From Gnomoniopsis sp. IMI 355080 (taxonomy: Eukaryota; Ascomycota; Sordariomycetes; Diaporthales; Gnomoniaceae), in the NCBI GenBank assembly GCA_027946555.1, contig JAPEVC010000037.1, forward strand, positions 62,001 through 126,000: a stretch of DNA of 64,000 bases, read 5' to 3'. This document shows positions 10,200 through 22,821 of the stretch, piece after piece. Position 1 is the first letter of the stretch, and each line of letters begins with the position of its first letter. The notes under the pieces are model-generated. The model was not told the origin of the DNA. It ran no database searches and saw only the letters and a list, made by a program, of their open reading frames with translations. The position numbers and the translations under genes are program-made.

Positions 10200-13100
10200 A
10201 TGGATAGCGAAGTAAGTTCTTCCTCTATTTGTCTGCTTGACTTCCCATCGCCCAGTCCAAGTTTCGCCTCGTACGTTCTAGTCTGGGTGTAGGGCACATC
10301 CAACTGGGTTCTCGTCGCGGCCCGGGCAGGAAGGCTTGTCTTGCTGTGCAAGCCTCTCTGCTCGATGGTCGATTGTGTTGAACGCGAGCTGATGATTAGA
10401 CACAGAACCATGGCCAATCTTCCCAAGCTCGGGGCCAACAGAACCTTTCTTCAACCTCGAGCCGGAATAACAGCAGCTTATTCATGTCCGGCAGTATACA
10501 AGGCGGCGCCGGAAGCATATGGTCCAACAATCCGCGGCCCGATAATATCTCGAGGGACAATACGACTGGCACAAGTTCGTACATTGTGGGCACGAGTACG
10601 GAAAGTTCGGGACTGACCAAGGCTATAGCTACTACACAGAGGTCAAGCGCCCTCGGCGCGTCCGAGAGCAATATCTGGGCGCGCCCGGCAGCAAGCACCT
10701 GGAATTCAACAGACAGCCAACAGTTCAGGTCGACTGCTTCACGAAGCACCTCCCCACCGAATCCTCTCCAGAATACGTCGAACACCTCTCCTTCCTTCAA
10801 CTCTCACCGTACTGCAAATGCTTCCAATACCAATCTACTCGGGACCTACATGACATCCTTTTCCCAGCCCTCGAATACCCAGTCAAATTATTCGAAAATC
10901 TCCGACAACACAACAGGAGACAACAGGCTTTTCCAGCAAGGCTTGGCGGGCTTTTCACGCGGTCCTCAGGGGCTGTCGGCCGCCTTCGACGACGTTGGAC
11001 CCCGCGAATTCCTCCAGCCACTCTCAAGACACCCAGAGAATGAAGCTCCACAGTCTGGAAACGACACAAGTGCTTTCTCAGGTGGATTTGGCGCTCATTC
11101 CCGACATGGATCCCGCATGTCGCTCGGCGGAATCTCGACCTTCGCACCGCAACAGCCGGCTTCACGGTCTCAGAGTCAGAGCTTCAATCCGGGCAGCGAT
11201 CACTCACAAGCAGCTATGGACGCTGTGCGAGGCCATCTATTTCGAGAAAGCATGCAGGCAAGCTCTCCGGGTCCTCGAGCCAATGGTACGCAAGCAAGTA
11301 CTCCCGCGCCATCGCAAATGAATGGGTGGCGGGACTTTACGCCCAATGCTGGATTCAGCCTGGCAAATGGGAATTTGCCGGAGTCTAGAAGGGATTCGCT
11401 AGCAAACAGCGTTCATCATTCTACAATGAACAGCCCTCGTAACCTCATTCAACGACAAGCCGATCCGTGGAACCAGTCCGCGACCCCCGATTTTGATCCT
11501 CTCAGCAGTATTCATAGATCTCAGGGCCAGGCGTCGAGGCAGGGCACCCAATCACCCTATGCCAATCCAGCCTACAGTATGTATGCCGATATGGGCCTTC
11601 AAGCCCAGTTGATGCAACAAATGCAGGGTGGATTTCCGGTTCCTTTCCAGAATTATGGCTTCCCGCCTGGGCAGCAGTTTTTCCCGCCCACTGGCCCCAC
11701 TGGAATTGTTCCTAGAGGCACCCGTTTCCAGGATCCGTCCGTTGGTATTCGATGCCAAGAGCTGGAGGAATTCCGACGGAGCTCGAAGTCAAACAGGAAA
11801 TGGGAGCTCAAGGTATGTCAACTTCCGCCTTGCGCAGTCGACGGGATACTAATCTCATGCAGAACATATTCGGACGAGTCGTTGAATTCGCTGGTGACCA
11901 GCAAGGCTCGAGGTTCCTGCAAGAGAAGATACCGACCGCGAACAGTGATGACAGGCAACGTGTTTTCGAGGAAATCATGATTGATGCGAACGCTTTGATG
12001 GTGGATGTTTTCGGAAACTACGTGATACAGCAACTTTTCGAACACGGTACCATGGTTCAGAAGAAGCTTCTTGCCGGAAAGATGATGGACAATGTTGTTC
12101 ATCTCTCGACACAATTGTATGGTTGCAGATGCGTACAAGAGGTAAGCGCCAACGGACATCAAGGAACCCCCTTTCCATTGTGCTGACGAATCCTTCAGGC
12201 TCTCGAGTTCACCCTAGTAGAGCAGCAAGTCGAGCTGGCCAAGAAGCTCGAGCCCGAGATTCTTCGCGTCATGAGTAGCGATAACGGAAACCACGTCGTT
12301 CAGAAAATCCTCACCAAGCTGCCGCGCGACCGCATCGACTTTATTTACGACGCTGTCCGTGGTAAGGTCTTTGAGCTCTCACAACAACAGTATGCTTGTC
12401 GTGTGATCCAACGGATGATCGAGAAGGGAACCAAAAATGACAAAGCTTTTTTGCTGAAAGAATTCCACGAGCATGCCTCTAGGCTGGTTACGGACAATTG
12501 GGGCAACTATGTCGTGCAGGCAGTTATTCGGCAAGGAGGACTGGAGGCGCGGTCCAAAGTCATTCGACTTTGTATCGATCAGTTCCTGATGTTCTCCAAG
12601 CAAAAGGTTGCCAGCAATGTGATGGAGCACTGTATTGAATATGGTACGGAAGAGGACCGACTCGAGATGTACCGCCTGATCACTCGTAAGGAAGAAGATG
12701 GCAGCAGTTTGCTGCAAGTGATGTGGAAGGACAATTTTGCAAACTACGTCGTCCGTAAGTACACCTACGATTTGTTTGGTATGCATCATACAAAGAATTG
12801 TGGCTAAAACTGCTTAGAAAAATTATGCCACTGCCTGACCGGCGAAGAGCAAGCTGCTCTAGTGCAGGAGAGCAGACCTTACTTTGAATCAAGGAAGAAG
12901 CCCAGTCGCCCAGATGCGAAATGGCTGGATTTCCAAAAGCTGATCACCCAATTCTCGGTGCCTTCATCAAGGCAGGGCAGCATCAGCAGCGCTGGCGGAG
13001 TGAATGGTGTCTCAGTATCCCGTCCTCACTCTCAGTCCGGCTCTGCGATGCCTACACCTGACCTCACCACGGGTGGTAACAGCCCGCGGACCAGTTCCTC

Positions 13101-13212
13101 TCAGGACACTAGTGATGCCACACTGGAGAATGGAGATCGATATCTCGTGGAACAGTTCAACAAGGCTACTCTTAGTCAAGCCACTGAAGGACAGGAACGA
13201 CTGATAAACTAG
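10200..13212 (+). CDS. PUF3: Pumilio-family mRNA-binding protein (PUF3-type), eight PUF repeats
   Basis: PUF proteins bind UGUA-containing 3' UTR elements in cytoplasmic mRNAs; Puf3 controls mRNAs of mitochondrial proteins. Five exons: 10200-10211, 10400-11812, 11863-12141, 12199-12754 and 12818-13212, giving 884 residues. The start ATG encodes MDSE before the first intron. This phase-0 join opens exon 2 in the frame that runs into the long Ser/Asn/Gln-rich N-terminus (to about 455). PUF repeats run from about 460 to 810. The recognition triads are visible: SR..Q (R1), NY..Q (R2), CR..Q (R3), NH..Q (R4), CR..Q (R5), NY..Q (R6), SN..E (R7) and NY..Q (R8). By the PUF code this predicts UGUAUAUA. 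The Gln codon of R8 is split by the last intron. The C-terminal tail is Ser-rich. The branch site ACTAAT is clear in intron 2. Confidence 0.92.
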
Positions 13213-14880
13213 ACATCAATTCTAAACCGAGACTCGTCAGCATCAACATGGTCGGTCGAATGATCAAACCGCACGCGATCACACATCACATCTGTGTTGT
13301 CGCCATGGGCCATGAGAAGACGCTGCATTTGACACAACCAGGATCGTTTTTTTCTGATTTACTTGGCTTATGCCATTCACTACCCTCGAAACTACATATT
13401 TCTGAAGTATATATTGGTCATCCCGGTTGCACCACTCACGACCGTCTGGATATTGAAACAGAGCACGACGACAGCGTCTGCCAAGTAATGTTTGACCGTC
13501 GACACAAAAAAAGGACAGACACGAGGGCAGGCGTCAAACGAAGAAAATTGTATGTAGCATGGATTAAAAACATGGGCTTAAACCTTCTTTTTGGTATCAA
13601 GTTATTCGGAGTTGGTCATTGTTCCCTGAGCGGATATCAGCGGGGTTTTCTTTTTTTACTGTGGAATTTTTTCTCCCTTATTTTAGGTGGTTTCACCAAG
13701 TTCGACGGATGGTCGGTCCGCCTCAAACGGTGTTCCCGTGTTGTTGTACTACTCACTGAACTCTTATCAGCCTTAATACTGGGCGGCAATGTCACTGTTT
13801 TGGATGCACGCTTGTATAAGGTCCTTCTTGGATTTCTTACTGGACAAAGTTGTGTCATATCGCTACATTTGGTCATCAATCAGGCATTATGGTTTGGGGC
13901 ACTCAGGCTAGCTAGGATGGAGCATTGTTGGCTTGGCCCCTAAACATGGACACTGCACAGGATATGGTATATGATATGGACATCTAGGTAGATAGTATAG
14001 ATCTTTCCATGATACAGGTCCATTTTGGCCGAGAATTACTACGCATAGCACCATTCTTATATGAGGCTTGATCATGATCTGGTTCGTTAATATTTTCAGT
14101 CTGATTTTGTTATTGTTCTGTGATGGGCTGGTCTGATGCTCTCTGTAGACATTTTCACTTCTCTTCTAAACTTTAGGTTTGTGGATATTCGTGACCCGAT
14201 CATTGAGATACCATTGCCACTTCCGGTGTGCAACGGCAGGCTTTGTGTTAGACTCGACTCGGATACTCAGCGCCGGGCTCGGTCGTAATCTCCCAGGATG
14301 GATTGGAAGAAACCGACGATTACACTTAGCACTTAAGATACCCCTGTGCCAAAGTCAAAGGTTATGTTAAAGTCCATCTAAAAAATGCTGTCAAACTTTG
14401 GTATTGTCAAAATTGACTGGTGTGTGTGACCTATCTGATCTCCTTGAAGTCTTGATATCATTAAAGTCCTCCTGCCCTGCTACCGACCAGCCAGCCAGCC
14501 AACCAGTCAGCCAGAAACGCATCTCCAGGAACGCATCTCATCTCATTCACCTGTAGGCCGTTTCCATCGTGATAAATGCTATGAAGTGATATAGGAAACT
14601 TGGTGGTATAGGGGCACATCCGTTGTGAATATGCTAGGGTGTGGTAGTGATACAAGGGTGTGATGAACGTCAACATGGTTCAATCTCAATCGCTTCGGTT
14701 GCCCTTTGGAAGAATTCTTTTCTGTCGCCCGCTCCATGCAATGCTAGTGTAGAAAAATGTGAGAAATTAAAGAAAATCGTGGTTTCCAAAACAATTGTGA
14801 AAAAAGGTTTGGTGTTGGGACCCATGGTTGATATAATGTTTGTGAAATGAGAGAACAGTTGTGCCCTAAAGGCCCGGGAT
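13213..14880. other. Convergent intergenic region, probable 3' UTRs
   Basis: This lies between the PUF stop codon and the stop of the minus-strand CBM48-like gene, so it should hold both 3' ends. The 231-codon frame at 13248-13943 is T-rich with no motif and probably reads through UTR. A CCAG-type tetranucleotide repeat is at 14485-14514. Confidence 0.5.
14485..14514. repeat. CCAG tetranucleotide microsatellite
   Basis: About six imperfect copies of CCAG, with CAAC and AGTC variants, in the 3' flank of the CBM48-like gene. Confidence 0.7.
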
Positions 14881-17173
14881 CTAGAAAAGTCCCGCAGACT
14901 TGAGGTCGCTGGCGAAGTCGTCCATGATCGGCAGAGCCAGAAGCGGCGGGCTGTTGACAAAGGAAGCCTCGCTGTGCTGAGTCCCGGACGATGGCAGCTT
15001 GTTGTTCCCATCCATGGAGCTCCTGGGTAGACGGTAGCCCTCAAAGGCCTTGGCTAGGGATTGCTCCATAGACTCGCGACCCATATTGATACCTGCTCGC
15101 TTGGAGCCAAAGTTGATTGGCGGCGAGAGGCAGTCCAGGTCGTTGTCGTCTTCCTCAACATCGGATTGGCTGAACGAGGGGATCTCGTTGACGCCTGCTG
15201 GAGAGAGAGGATCCACCTCGTCGTCATCGTACACCGAGCCCTCATCTGAAGAGAACGAGAATCGAGATGTGGGGGTCTCGTCCTCGCCATGCTCCTGTTT
15301 CGCGGCTGGCTTATAGTAGAATGTGGTTGAAGGAAGTGGGTAGCGAGGACGGGTGAACTCAGGCCCGCCCTGCTGAACAGCCTGCAGGTTGATGACAGAC
15401 TCATTGTCAGGTAGACGGCGGAGAGTGTTGCATGACTTGTGACGGCTCATTGGCGGCGGGGACAGTATTGTTTTCGGACCATATTCTGAGGCGGCGGATG
15501 CCACGACAAACTCATCATCGTCCTCCTCTTCAGCAATGTCATCTGGAATGAACAGTGCAAGCTGGTTTGTCGACTCGGCATCAGTGGCCACAGGGGTCTC
15601 GTCACAGAGAAACCTCCTCAATGACTCGGGTGACATGGACCGGGAAGTTGCCGACTGTGATGAGGACGACACCAGGCTGCTGCGCTGCTCCTCAGATGAA
15701 TACGCCTCGGACACTGAGGCGCCATCGGACTGGACGCTAGAGGTGCTGTGCTTGCGGGTGAAGAGCTTCCTTGGCGACCACCAAGAATTAGGATTGCCCG
15801 GTGAGAGTGACCGGTCGGATCGTCGGCGCCTCAGGCTTGGTGTATGGGCAGTTGGCAGTCTATACCTCGGACCCAGAAAGTCAGGGATTGCTGGAGGTGG
15901 TGGTGCCCGTCGAGGCGCACTGAATTTGTCACCGGGATCCATGGTCATGAAGTCGTCGTAGTGTATCGAGCCGAGGGATGCACTTCGCTTCCTGTCCGAC
16001 TGCTCATCCGGCACTACCATGACATTGACAGTCTGGCCGGGCAGGTATGGGCAAGCAGAGGTGGATGGCAATGATGTGTCATGAGTCTCGTGAGTGCCGT
16101 CGAGCTCGTACTATATGATTGTCAGCACATGTACATGCTTGGGATTGCGGCGTTTGGGGATATTAAGCAAGCAAGGGAGGAGGCCCACTGTCAGCCACAT
16201 TGTACGCACATAGAAATAATAGGGCTGGCCCATCTTCAATCCTCCGTTCCTACTGGAAGTTCCTGGTCGATCTCCGTCGCACACTATTCCTTTGAAACTA
16301 TGGCAACCGCGCCACTGTCCTCGGTCGCGTCGCGCGTCACGCTCCATGCGGTGATGTGTTGAGAAATTGTCCCAAGACCCGACAAGGGAGACTGTTTGTA
16401 CAGATGGATGGGTTTCCCTGTTGGTTAGGCGATCTCGAGTTAGCTTCAATCCGGGGAACGGGCTTTGTTTTATCTGCATTGGCCTTGCCCAACTTCTTCT
16501 GCCTGGGGATCTGTGGAGCACTCGAGCCCAGCTGGACAATAGCATTCAGCTAGCCGGCTTGGCCGGGGACCAAATTTCCTGGACAACAATGACGCCCTAT
16601 ACGACAGCGAACACGAAAAGAGTCAGGGCACGCCAAGGCCTGCCATGTGGAAGGGCAGGGAATGGGTCAAGATCTCCGCAAAAAAGCAGGCCAGCCTGAT
16701 ATTTCCTAGGGCTGACCATACTACCCCGTGCTGTCAGGTACCCGCTGGGCTATGCTGACGCCCGAGCGCTGAGCTGCAAGGTCTGCATCCTTTCGCACCC
16801 AGCTTTGGAGCCGCCTTCGGAAATTGCTGTGGGCAGGCACATCCCGAAGAGTCCGACTGTGAAGAGGCATAAAGGGGACATTATGGGAGCTCGAGAAAGA
16901 ACTCACGACGATCCAAAACGCCGGAACCGAAACATATTGGAAGGGGCCCGGTCAACAAGGAAAAACCAATGTGCTGGTAAAATTGGGGCGCACAGGGCGA
17001 AGATGTACGGGTGGATGTGTGAGTGGGAGAAGCAACTCGTCTTTTTGCGGCAAGCCAGCCAAGGGAAGGGAGGATGGGGGAGAGAAAAAGCAAAGCCCCG
17101 TCGCGTAGGATAGCAAAGAAAATTAAAGTGCTACTCACAGCATGAACGTGAACAGAGTTGTTGAGGGGTCCAT
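14881..17173 (-). CDS. Fungal protein with N-terminal AMPK/CBM48-like (E-set) domain and disordered Ser/acidic tail
   Basis: Three exons, 17173-17139, 16417-16210 and 16110-14881, give 490 residues. Exon 1 encodes MDPSTTLFTFML from a true ATG. The phase-2 join to exon 2 gives L-E-THPSV, and exon 2 joins exon 3 in phase 0 between PYYFY and YELDG. Residues about 5-110 hold the motifs VSLVGSWDNF, MERDARRDRGQW and GGLKMGQPYYFY. This matches the immunoglobulin-like glycogen-binding fold of AMPK beta subunits and yeast Mdg1/Crp1-type proteins, where the GSWDNF strand carries the sugar-facing Trp. The rest is Ser-rich, acidic and probably disordered, with WWSPRKLF at about 193-200 and an FxxYRLPR segment near the C-terminus. 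Carbohydrate binding is inferred from the fold only. The first intron is 721 nt, long for this genome. A terminal exon-only model would miss the domain. Confidence 0.8.
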
Positions 17174-19200
17174 AGCAGTGAATCAGGAATTCAAAATTCC
17201 TATTTTGTCGTCATAGAAATCAAAGTAAGTTTTAGTCGGGATGGGCGACGGGCGAATCCGTCTTTTGATATTCAAAGTCTCGTGGGTGTGTTATCGACCT
17301 CGGCGGTAGATATTGTAAGCTTTGGTTGCCAGAATTAGACGCAACCGTAGTCAGTTGGAGGCTTGGATCACAGATCTAGGTTGGCGATGTTGAACTCTTT
17401 GCACCAATGTGGCCAATGAGAGTCTTTGCTTGATGTTCTTGGAAGCGCCCAGTTCCCGCATGTGGAGAGAGTTCCTTGCAGCTGGGCAGCACGGCGCTTA
17501 GAGAAACAATGTTGGCGAGGCGTTCCTGGGCCTTTTATTCGACGACCGCCAACAGAGCAGCGTTCCTGAAACAGAGCAACTTCACCTCGTGGCGAAGGAT
17601 CCGGTGGTGCGGCAAGGGTGGTTTGGTAGTCGTTAGGAAAAGTAAGACGTTCTGCCTCGGGCTGACGATTTAGACCGGGGAAAAGGAAAAGCGGTATGTG
17701 GCTTGTGAATAAACAAAGTTGATAGCTAAGAAGATGGCGCGGGATGCTTGATATTTCTAGGCAGATCGACCACAATGAAGACTCGGTGCCGAGTCAATAT
17801 GGTGATGGCTTCGTCCGAGGCCTCAACACCAAGGACAATATGAGATGACAGACCAGGATCTGCAACGACGTTGTGAACCAACAAAGGTTTTGGGAGTGAA
17901 GGATCAGACCTCCTAGGGTGAAAGTCAAAATACACTGTCGGCGTGCGTGCGTACCGTGAGGTATGTATGAATCAGACTTTCCAGCTGATGGACGAGGCGC
18001 GCGCCGAGTTTGGTGGGAAATCGAGATTTCGTCAGGACTTTTAGGTTCTTGCCGAGACGCAGATGATTTCCTGCTTGTAAGAACGATGTTTTTGAGCTCT
18101 ATTGCAGAGGGTCATGCAAGTGGAGTCATCTACAACCCCCTTCTGTTTTCAATTAATGATGCTGTCCACTGCGCGAGGCGAAGCTTGGGGGAGTGGGGGG
18201 GGGCGCGGTAGTGGGCGCGCTGGCTTCAGTAGACTCGAAATGTAAGAGAGATGATTGTTGCCACAGGCTAATGAGCCCAAGACTATCGTTGAATCTGGTG
18301 GCCCACTGGGAGAGAGTGATGGTAATCTGGTGCGTAGATGGTGAAGGTTTCGGGAAAAAGCCATGTGAGACTCTCGGAAAGTTTCGATCTATGTGCTCTG
18401 TGTATTCTGGGTTGTTGTTATACGCAGTACCTAGGTACAGTACTTGGAAGCTATACATACCAATTTCCCTTTCCTGACCCTTTTCCCCATCGGGGTGGAT
18501 ACTCTCTGCGTTTGCGCATCATGAGTTGACGATCAGTATTGGTTCGCGCAGCTTTATCTAGGCGATACTCGGGGGGCAAGCTGAGCATTGCAGCTGCACA
18601 GACGACGAAAAGCATCATCGTGACATCGTAATTTGCAGGCTAGCACGCAACAGAAGTTCGCGGTGGAGGGGGGTTACATCGCAGTGGCCTTGAATGGCTT
18701 AGTGGCATCGAGGACAGCAGTTGCTGAGCGGACTCGTCAAATTTCACTGGGCTGGTCTGGCAGCTGGCAGTCCTGTGCAGATCCCAGATTGCTCTCCCTG
18801 TCTCAGGTCTTTGCCTGGTTGAGCTTCGGGTGGTACCCGAAACGAACTGTTTCCCAGTCCTGCGAGACCCAATCAGCCAACCAACCCATAACAAGCTTGC
18901 TGCTCGTGGCCGCTCCTCTTCTGGGCAGCCAATCAGGCTGCGCTTGCCAACCCCAGCCGACAGCCGAACCATCTAGTCGGTACCTGCCATACCGTAGTAC
19001 TATGTACCTGGCAATCTCTTTCCCGTCGGTGGTTGGACGACGTCTCCTGCCCATCGCATGTGCGGGCAACAGGTGTGCAGTGGGCTTCCTGCCAACGCAG
19101 AGGTCGTGCTTGTGAGCGTGATTGTCTCTTGTTTCGGCCCACCCTTGTGCTGAAAATGATGACCATCGTAGTCGTGGCGGTCCAATCGCCAACAGTCTCA

Positions 19201-19240
<40 letters not shown>

Positions 19241-21590
19241 GAACCAGCTTTGCTGACCTTGGACAGCATCCACGCAGAAATCAAGCATGTTCCCGGCGAT
19301 CCCGCAGCAAACAGTTGCCTCGATCGCTGTGATGTTCTCGTCTGTGGCTCCCTGGCGCTGCCTGGCCAGGTTGTCCTTCCAGCCAAGCTGGTCCGCCCAG
19401 ACCAGACTGCCCTTGTCGCAGACCCGGAAAGCTAGATTTCTGGGGCCGAACCAACTTCTCTTCTTGTAAGCCTTTTGACAAGACCCCAGGACCCACCGCA
19501 GTTGAGTCGTGGAAGACGAGGTCAGATGTGCAATCAGAGAAGCATTGCCGAACAATTATTGCAAACTATGTAGTATTGCCACGACCATGCTCGGATAGGT
19601 GCCCAGTTGCCGACGACAACAACAATTTAGCTTTCTCGCTCGCAACACAATGCCGCGACTGACTCTGCTGCCTCAGTACTCTCGCACAAGAGAGCTTGCC
19701 TTTCTGACCTTGTCCGAGACGAAGTCTGGACACATTGAGGCACATGAAGCACAATTTGACGTGAAGTCAATCGCAAAGGACCCCACCACACCCTCCTCCG
19801 AAGATGGCGCAACACGTCATATGGTTCATGTGTCGGGTGCTCGCTTTTCTAAGATAGAGCAAGCCTCGTAGTTGTGTGTAACACCTCTCAAATAGACGGC
19901 TTAGATGCGGCGGCGTCGGCGGAACGCCGTCGTGGACGAGGGCAGGTGAAGTCACTTACCAGGAGGTCGGCGAACACAGCAGGCGAATAGCGCCTCTGCG
20001 CACCCGCCTGAATGGATACGCTAGGTACCTAGATAGCCGGCGTCTTTTCCTTTTCGGCCTGTTCAGCTTCTAGTTGGCTTCTGGAACTATTTCGAGAAAC
20101 CTGGGGGAATACCTCTCGAAGCGGTCCTCGTCGCCGAGTTCCCCCAGCAGCTGAGCTCTCAGCTGAAAAACAGCAAACCACCCCCGACCTGCCCAGTCTC
20201 TCTTCTCCTCTCAGCTTAACTCGATGCGCCGCATCTCGCCATGGCTGAACACTTAGATGGGCATACGTCCGGCGGCACAGTCGAGTGTGAGCAAGAAGCG
20301 CACCAGTCGCCGCGTCAATGCTCGGGTTTCGGCGAGGATATCATCTGACTAAATTGACTGTTTCGAGAGCCTTTCATCCAAGCCAGTGCTGCAGCCCGTC
20401 ATGCGAGCTTATTTGCAACCCTTGTCGTCAAAGCTGCAGGTGACAATCGGAGGAAAGGTTATCTCGCGTAACCCAAGGGGGTATATAATATGAAACATGC
20501 CTGTGTGTGTTAATGGAATTCTTGTCGAAAGGTCAGTATGTCGTGTTTCGCTAAGGGTTGCGGTGCTGTTATTCTCAGGCTGGAAGCACTCCGGAAATCC
20601 GGGAGTCATGCAAGTCATCAGAGCGAGGTCGATCAGGCAAACCCAAATGCTTACAAATTTGGGATGCATGTCCAACACGACGTTGTGAACAGCCAACAAC
20701 CTGAAAAAGTCCTACATTGGAGGCTGGGCTACATAGTAGGATGTCTGGAATTGAGCAAAGGGAAGAGACGATTGGCTACCGCTACGTACAGTACTCCGTG
20801 CAATACACGCCCTGCTTTCCCAATACTTCAACCTTTCAACCTTTCGTGGGCCAGGAGCTGAGTCAACAGGCCAGAAACCCCGCCGTATTCCTTCACGCAC
20901 GGTTCCTAGATTTGACGAGTATGGTGACCTTTGTGCAAGGACTCTGATCATCAATAATATTTTCCACATACCTAGGCATCTGGTCGTTACCTGAAACAAT
21001 GCCGCATATGTTTGTTGAACATCGACCCACCCGTTGTGTCCCCGGACAATTGGCACCGAGACATGTATAGTACAAGTACAATGTGACGATACGGACATTC
21101 TACGCCAAAGTTCTCGACGTACCCAAGTCTGTTTGCATCATGATTACCATTAAGCACCAGCTCAAAGCCAGCATTCTATATCGTCGGGATCCCAGCCCTC
21201 TACTTGCGCCCTACAAAGAGGTCGTTGCTCGCCCGCGGGGATTGCCGATAGTGTTGTACACGTTGTATGAGGCGAATCAGATGAAAAACCGGCCAGTTGA
21301 AATCCACACCATTCTAATCGGTGAGTTGAGTCCGCACACCCCGATCCAAACTTCCTAACAGTGTATGGAGAAAAGCGAGAGACAAGAGCAAAACGCCGAC
21401 CCCATGCCAGTAATGACCTTGCTCCTCACTGCTTGGCGCTTTCGATACTGTGTTTCCCTCAATCTCGATCCAAAGCACCGCGCGCAATCATAAAAAAGAA
21501 AAGACATGTTTCATAGAGCCTTGTCAGGTCCAAGAAGCGGTGCGTGCAATTTTCAGCCCGAGTCAGCACGAGCAACAGCAACTTACTACT
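17174..21590. other. 4.4 kb upstream and downstream region without a supported gene
   Basis: This holds the promoter side of the CBM48-like gene and the 3' flank of SUR2. A CA-repeat is at 19199-19239, an exact TACCTAGGTA at 18428-18437 and CTAGGTACCTAG at 20021-20032. The frames of 110-250 codons between 18640 and 19555 run across the CA-repeat, overlap on both strands and lack motifs. Confidence 0.5.
19199..19239. repeat. (CA)n dinucleotide microsatellite
   Basis: About 20 CA units with one T interruption near 19207. Alternating purine-pyrimidine tracts of this size can adopt Z-DNA. Open frames on either strand across it are artefacts of the repeat. Confidence 0.9.
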
Positions 21591-22821
21591 CTACTGTGCC
21601 TTGACATCGGAGGCGGCTTTCTTTTCGCTCTTGATCCTCGCGTTCTCCTTTGTCCTCTCATACTTGAGGGTCGTGTCGCCCTTCCACATAGTTCCCAGCC
21701 ATCGGTCCCAAATGGTGAAAAAGGGCTGGGAGAAATTGGTCTTGATACCCCAGCTCTGGTGGTGGATATCATGATACGCAGCATTGTTGCTGGTGATGTG
21801 CTGCAAGGGGTCCCATGGAAGCGAGTATCCGCAGTGGTCGTCGACGGTCTTGGTGGTGCTGAATACAAAGAAGAACAATGACATCCGCGACGACATCATG
21901 CTGAGTTTGTAGGCCAGGCCAGCACCGGCGGTATCCAGGACAAAGCCCTCAACCGGGTGGTTATAGAGGGCACCATAAGCATATGGTACATAAAGGCGGT
22001 GGTGGCGAGCGTGCCAGTGAGCTGTAAAAGATTGCGAGTTAGCGATGCTGCGAACTTGCCAGGAGGGAATCACTCAGAGGGGTAAACGTACTGTACATCC
22101 ACTTGTTGACGTGCATGGCGCGGTGCCAGAAATATTGCCACGAGTCCAGGAACACGGTCGCGATCCAGAATTGGAACGCTGGAATTACAAGCCAGTAGAT
22201 GGCCTTGGCCAAGTTCAGTTCCCAGGTCGCAAAAGCCGGGACCGAAGTGGTCGTATCCAGGCTTGCCGTCAAGAATGGGTAATGACCACCTGCTAGCGCA
22301 CCCGCGAGTAATGGATGAGAGGCCGACATGTTCTTTGAAATGGCGGCGGCATTCAAACCCAACAAACCAAGCATGGTGGGCAGCACGCCCTGTGCCAGAC
22401 GAATGCGCGTCGCCCAGACGGCGACATCGTAGTTCTCCATGCCGGTCATTTGCGTAGGCTCGGTAAGCGACAGCACGGCGGTGGTCAGCATTTGGATGAC
22501 CTGTTCGATGACGACGTCGCGTGCGACCTGATATCGTGAGGCGAGGTTGCGCTGAGAGATTTCCTCAGGCGTGTGTAGTCGGTATTGGGGAAATAGATCG
22601 TAGACGTCAATCAGGTGGAAGAACAGGGAGACAAGCCAGTAGGCGATGTGCGGCGCGATGATGATGAGCCAGAAGTCGGACATGATGCCTGGCAAGAGGT
22701 CTGGCATAGGCTTGACGCTATACGGTGGCAGCGGCGGGAGGTCGTTGACCATTGAGCCATTAAAGGCGGTGCTTGCCATGCCAGAGGTCGACATGGCGAC
22801 TGTGGTCGGATGGGCGACCAT
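21591..22821 (-). CDS. SUR2: Sphinganine C4-monooxygenase (sphingolipid C4-hydroxylase, Sur2)
   Basis: This ER membrane di-iron enzyme hydroxylates dihydrosphingosine or dihydroceramide at C4 to give phytosphingosine. Two exons, 22821-22092 and 22021-21591, give 386 residues; the 70-nt intron splits a Thr codon just after NKWMY. The fatty-acid hydroxylase histidine boxes are all present: H233RAMH237, H247ARHH251 and H327DIHH331. The conserved block RLYVPYAYGALYNHPVEGF follows box 2. Hydrophobic segments near 45-65, 110-135, 150-170 and 210-230 fit a multi-pass membrane protein, and PYSVKPMPDLLPGIMSDF resembles the N-terminal region of yeast Sur2. The C-terminus is lysine-rich (KSEKKAASDVKAQ), with no classical KKxx. 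The start ATG at 22821-22819 is genuine and in frame. Length fits the family. Confidence 0.93.

Noticed and set aside
13248..13943. 231-codon plus-strand frame after the PUF stop codon
   Set aside because: T-rich composition with no recognisable motif; best read as 3' UTR.
18803..19555. 250-codon minus-strand frame
   Set aside because: It reads through the CA microsatellite (Cys-Val repeats) and shows no conserved block.
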